A DNA stretch of 64,000 nt from Bactrocera neohumeralis. Its lineage: Eukaryota; Arthropoda; Insecta; Diptera; Tephritidae. The stretch covers positions 88,162,061 to 88,226,060 of the forward strand of contig NC_065921.1 in NCBI RefSeq assembly GCF_024586455.1. Reading direction: 5' to 3'. Position numbers and translations under genes: made by a program. A model generated the notes under the pieces. That model saw nothing but the letters and a program-made list of their open reading frames with translations, was not told the DNA's origin and made no database searches. Positions 60,174-64,000 of this stretch are shown piece after piece (within the stretch, counting starts at the first letter, position 1; each line of letters opens with the position of its first letter).

Positions 60174-60426
60174 TCGTCAGCTGAAATGCAAAACAACATA
60201 TGTACCATCAAAAAATCGAAATTGATTATTTTATTGCTTACGATTAACTACATCATAGTATATATGTAATATCGTAAAATTTCAAGTTTCCGCTATATAT
60301 ATAATCAGTATATAACCAATATATAACCAATTTATAACCAAAACGCAATTTTTTTTTAATAAGCGTTTCTTCTATTATATCGCTTTTCCTTCGTCTGTAT
60401 ACGTTATTTTGCATTTTAAGCCACGA
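60174..60426 (-). mobile_element. Minisatellite-bearing MITE, copy C (complete, inverted)
   Basis: 253 bp in the opposite orientation to copies A and B. The plus-strand left end TCGTCAGCTGAAATGCAAAA is inverted at the right (complement TCGTGGCTTAAAATGCAAAA). Flanking bases are AA on both sides where copies A and B have TA. The internal TATAACCAATATATAACCAA array is much shorter (about 60298-60340), so array length accounts for most of the size difference between copies. Confidence 0.75.
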
Positions 60427-60429
60427 AAT

Positions 60430-61445
60430 ACTTAACATAACTTTTATTTATTTTTATTCAATAGCTCCGTGTGAAGCTTTAAATACTTGTATTCTTATCG
60501 TTGATTCACAAATAATATATGAATATAATTTCTTAAACCGCCTGAGAAGTACACTTAGTTACTTCACTGAACAAGTGAAACACCAAATATGAAGTACGTT
60601 CTACTGAACAAGTGAAACACCCGATGTGAAATAAATTGCGCCTACAACTATGCCACAAATGCTGACAGGCATGCCATTATTTTATTATTTGTTCACTGTT
60701 AGACTTCACGACACACTTTCTGAGCGCGTTTTCTTCTGTACCTTACCTGCTGTCAAAGAAATTTAGAAGTTTTCATACAGTCTTCGTGGCATACGCGCTT
60801 CTCTTATTGAAAAGTTAACTATTTTGTAGCCGCACTCGCCGTGGGCTGGCTGCTTCTATCTATCCGCGCGAAACTTCATGACTGAGCGCGTGCTCGCTAT
60901 ATTTCCTAGCACATCCTATGGCGCAAAGACGCAGGTAGCTATGTACTAGAAATTGCTAAAACGAAGTCAAATAGTCAGTTGATCGAAACGTGCGCGTATT
61001 TCGATAGAATAAAGTTCGTCGAATTCGTGAATATGTAAATATGTATGCATGTGAATTCAGTCAAATATTTAAGCGGCGTCAAGTGCTGCTTAGAATTGTC
61101 TATTCTCCAGCTGTAAAGGTATCAGTTAAAGCGCTATTTGGCGAATCGGTGCACAAATTTCTCTCAGAATTAATTAAATTTTTAATTGCGCCAAGAAGTT
61201 TGCTCGGAAATGAAATTTCACTATACAAATATGAAAAGTTAATGCCAATTGTATTTGCAGGTGCAAGCTTTGAGGTTAGAATAAAGAAAATTTTAGGCAA
61301 ATAGTAAGCTGCATAGGCTGTAGGTAGCAGTTAGAAGCGATTGCATTATAAGCTGGAAGAAAGGGCAATTTAAATAAAGGTTTAAACAGAGCGTCATCTA
61401 ACGCGCGGGATTTGACACTCGATTTTCTTCTTTTAGCCATGTTAG
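60430..61445. other. No recognised gene
   Basis: The plus-strand frame 61041-61304 (87 codons) has no domain I know. 60560-60625 contains a short direct repeat around GAACAAGTGAAACACC (two copies about 44 bp apart). Confidence 0.35.
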
Positions 61446-61449
61446 TATG

Positions 61450-61830
61450 ACTTAGAAAATTGGGTTAGGTAAGGTGAGGCTAATCTGGTAAGCCAATAAG
61501 TCACGCATAGACTAGTTTTGCTTCTTTGCGATACAAGAAGGAGTTCAGTTACTAGGTCCATGAGGAGTAGTCATACTTTCACGCATAGACTAGTTTTGCT
61601 TCTTTGCGATACAAGAAGGAGTTCAGTTACTAGGTCCATGAGGAGTAGTCATACTTTAGAATGCGCTTGAAGCGAATTTTAATGGACTCTGTGGACTCAC
61701 TATCAATACCTCCTCGGGGGTATCATACCGTGGCGTCCCCAGATACTTACAGCGTAGTCTTGCCAATGCGGAACAAGTGCATAAGAGATGCTCCATTGTT
61801 TCCCTGGTGCTTCTGGAAAATTGTATACAG
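61450..61830 (-). pseudogene. I-like LINE 3' end with degenerate tail and internal duplication
   Basis: The minus strand from about 61830 reads RETMEHLLCTCSALARLRCK then YLGTPRYDTPEEVLIVSPQS, the C-terminal zinc-motif region (HxxxxC part kept). Its 3' segment (CGCATAGACTAGTTTTGCTT on the plus strand) matches 41763-41790 (CGCATAGACCAGTTTTGGTC), so the two loci share a lineage. It ends in GGGTTAGGTAAGGTGAGG (61461-61478), a degenerate TTAGG-like tail. The 3' segment is tandemly duplicated (61501-61656). Confidence 0.65.
61501..61656. repeat. Perfect 78-bp tandem duplication
   Basis: 61501-61578 is repeated exactly at 61579-61656 inside the LINE 3' region. No differences are seen between the two copies, so the event is recent relative to the host LINE fragment, or it is an assembly artefact. 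Confidence 0.9.
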
Positions 61831-61984
61831 TTTAAGCTTATCACAAAAGCTATAGTTTGAATGAAGTATTGCTGAAATAGTCTCATTTCAACAAAAATTG
61901 AAAGAAGCGCTTCCTTAAAGTCTGCCTCCGTCTTTGCCATCGTTGTCAAGAAGTTTCTCACACAAAACAACAACATGTGAAACG

Positions 61985-63125
61985 CGTTGCGCTGGCAACG
62001 CTTAAATAACGGTTATTTAAAACGCTCACCGCAATTTCCGTGCAACCACCGAACGCCCTTCTTCCCCTCTCAAAGCTACTATCAATTGCGCACACCTGCC
62101 ACCCACCGCAGCCAACGCCCGCCACGTCAGCTATAAGTGCTGTCAACACGGTAGCTAACTACTTGCGACAGCAACTGTTGCACGATCCGTTGTGGCAAGT
62201 TAATGAGTTCCGTACAAATTTTATTATTTTATTAACATCCCCTTTAAAAGTCATTGACATATTTTCCACATCCACAGCCACATTGTGTGCATGTATACGT
62301 GTCTGTGTGCCACGTCAGCAACAATTGCCCCGCTGAGCAACCGAGTAGTGTCAACCGACGCTGGTTGGCGGCGGTAGTTTGCAGCAGCGGCGCTTAAGGT
62401 GGAGTATCGCTCATTAAAATTTCAACGGAAAATTCGGTAAAGTCGCACACATACACACGCAACAGCCGTCAGCAGCAGCGCACATTTCTCTATATATCTG
62501 TGTGTGTGTGTGTGCTTGCTTTGCGCGCGCATTTTTAAGGAGTGCTGATGGCTCAAAAGCAAAGGCGAAAGCGCTGACTTTGATGTTGACGCTTGTAAGT
62601 GCGTGAGTGTGTGTGTGTGTCCTCTGTGTAAGTACAGCTAGGTACATATGTATCTACGGTTTGTTATTGCTGCACTCAGCTGTGTAAACTGCCAGCGGTA
62701 AAGTGTCATTGCAACTTAAAATGCACTTTACCGCAATTGACATTGACTGCGCGCAGCTGCAGCGCTCGTTGTGTTGCATGCGGCAGCCTTGAGTGCACGT
62801 ACAGTGGCTGCTGAAAAATATACACACCGCACACAGCGGTGCCTGTATTTGTGTGCTGGCGTTCATTTGCTACTTCACCACATTTGCTACAGGTTGCAGC
62901 ATGCTGAGGAGTACGGGATTATTTTCTGATATTTTCATTTGAACTCTGCTTTTCTATGGATGTTTCGAAGTGAAAACAAGATTTGTTCGAGCAAAGAAAG
63001 TTTTTTTAAGGTATCCATTGTGTAAACAACGGTTATTCTGAGTAATGCTGTAACTAAACATATATATTGACAATTATGAATAGTGAAGACCAAGTTAGAG
63101 GATGGAGCCATGTGTAGAAGTTCAC
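61985..63125. other. No recognisable gene; TG repeats
   Basis: (TG)n at 62499-62514 and 62607-62620. The stretch is GC-richer overall, with overlapping frames on both strands. No domain is recognised. Confidence 0.35.
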
Positions 63126-63129
63126 ACAA

Positions 63130-63410
63130 ATGCGGAAAGCACTCTGAGTGCCATTCACTTGGAAGTGGCCAGAAACAGTTATTTTACATATGGCTCCAGC
63201 AGCTCACGACTTCCGAACTTAGACCAGTTGTACTCTGGGTAGCCAAAAAACATCCATCTGAAGGCGAGCTAAGGTTAGAAGGCGCATCATTCCACCCCAG
63301 GGTTGTACGCTAGGTTGGGACCCGCCACGTAATATTGACGCTATTAAAAACTCGGCTATAACCGCGTCAGCAGTGTCTACACCAATAACTAAGGAGAAGA
63401 ATGCCAAGTC
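63130..63410 (+). mobile_element. RTE-like LINE leader fused to its 3' end (internally deleted)
   Basis: 63130-63335 is the 5' leader of the RTE-like family. Its last part (GGTTGTACGCTAGGTTGGGA, then CCGCCACGTAA) aligns with 18487-18525. Directly after, at about 63345-63405, CTCGGCTATAACCGCGTCAG, CAGTGTCTACACCAATAACT and AAGGAGAAGAA align with the complement of the family's 3' end at 18064-18110. So about 200 bp of leader are joined to about 60 bp of 3' end, with all of endonuclease and RT missing. This is the architecture of a short non-autonomous LINE parasite, or of a single internal deletion. Confidence 0.65.
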
Positions 63411-63639
63411 AAAAACCACCGTCGCCTCCGGTGCAAAGAACAACTGCATACTTGGCATACTTAGATCGGTTCCATTCGTTTTATTTTTCGGTTTTTAATA
63501 GTCTTTGATTCTTGTGCAATGGCTTTGGAGTCTCGTGGTCATTATCGCCTGAACAGTACGTTTGTCCCGAAGTTTTTAGCAAGCGCAAGGAAACGTCATT
63601 TAAAATATATACATATGTACATAGTTAAGTAGGTAGAAA

Positions 63640-64000
63640 GAGTGGCTACCTCAGGTCGCACCCAGGCCTTTAGGAAGCTCATTATGAACCCATTGGAACT
63701 AAAATTCCCTTTTCTATTATTTTCACTCTGAACCATCCCGTTTTACTGTTGAAGTTCATCAAAACGAAAAGCTTTATCTGAGCATAGTTAAGATTGTTTC
63801 CTATATAGAGCTTTTCAACCGCAAAGAAGATCTGTTATAGTCTCTTCCTCTTCTACATCCTGACAGCTTCTACAATAGTCATTATATGGCATCCCCAGTC
63901 TCCAGGCATGCCTGCCAATGGTTAACACTTCTACTAGAGTTCTTACGTCTTTCTTTTGCATATTAATAGTCGGCATATACGGCCTATATTCCATTCATGC
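63640..64000 (-). pseudogene. I-superclade-like LINE 3' end (runs off window)
   Basis: The minus strand reads NDYCRSCQDVEEEETITDLL followed by EKALYRKQ, the CxxC zinc-motif region. Its 3' segment and GTAGGTAG tail match the copy at 39480-39715. The rest continues beyond base 64000. Confidence 0.65.

Overview
The window looks like gene-poor, transposon-rich nuclear DNA of a brachyceran fly, most likely a tephritid fruit fly. It is AT-rich, full of CA/TG, CAA/CAG and TATG simple repeats, and carries insect-type mariners and LINE families that I associate with tephritid genomes (recognition from memory; no search was possible). I see no intact protein-coding gene, tRNA or rRNA. Almost every protein similarity I can read belongs to a decayed transposable element.

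DNA transposons. There are at least five mariner copies from four or five lineages: about 14600-15316 (+), 22745-23570 (-), 31312-32392 (+, both ends present), 37655-38345 (+, same family as the previous one, truncated) and 49229-50475 (-, both ends present). A 93-bp element at 20571-20663 has the termini of the 31312 mariner and nothing else, so it is a mariner-derived MITE. A second, apparently non-coding element occurs three times (1-477, 15317-15644, 60174-60426). Each copy has about 28-bp inverted termini around a TTATATATTGG minisatellite.

LINEs. An RTE-like family (apurinic endonuclease plus RT) is present as 3' ends, 5' ends, a longer copy at 56715-58370, and a fused 5'-end/3'-end derivative at 63130-63410. 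I-superclade-like elements (RT thumb, RNase H, C-terminal zinc motif) are mostly 3' fragments: 6333-7045, 11920-12110, 12440-12863, 22150-22745, 25300-26115, 28860-29100 (weak), 29700-29930, 39480-39715, 41690-42800, 42890-43190, 46180-46990, 61450-61830 and 63640-64000. Some end in (CCTAA)n or (ACCT)n tails. Jockey-like pieces lie at 2100-2620, 29097-29670 and 52600-54060; the last holds ORF1 with two zinc knuckles and the start of ORF2.

Other structure. There are two unusual minisatellites (4060-4620 and 9115-9690), a degenerate 30-bp array (38514-38665), and several two-copy dispersed repeats of unknown class. Between the elements lie stretches of apparently single-copy DNA, some locally GC-richer (about 7440-8060, 10060-10660, 16650-17450, 20000-20400, 27000-27800, 44050-44800, 48000-48700, 51150-52300), in which I recognise no exon. 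One short open frame at 51241-51438 is the only non-transposon candidate worth testing. The layout fits a large intron or an intergenic region that has gathered old insertions.
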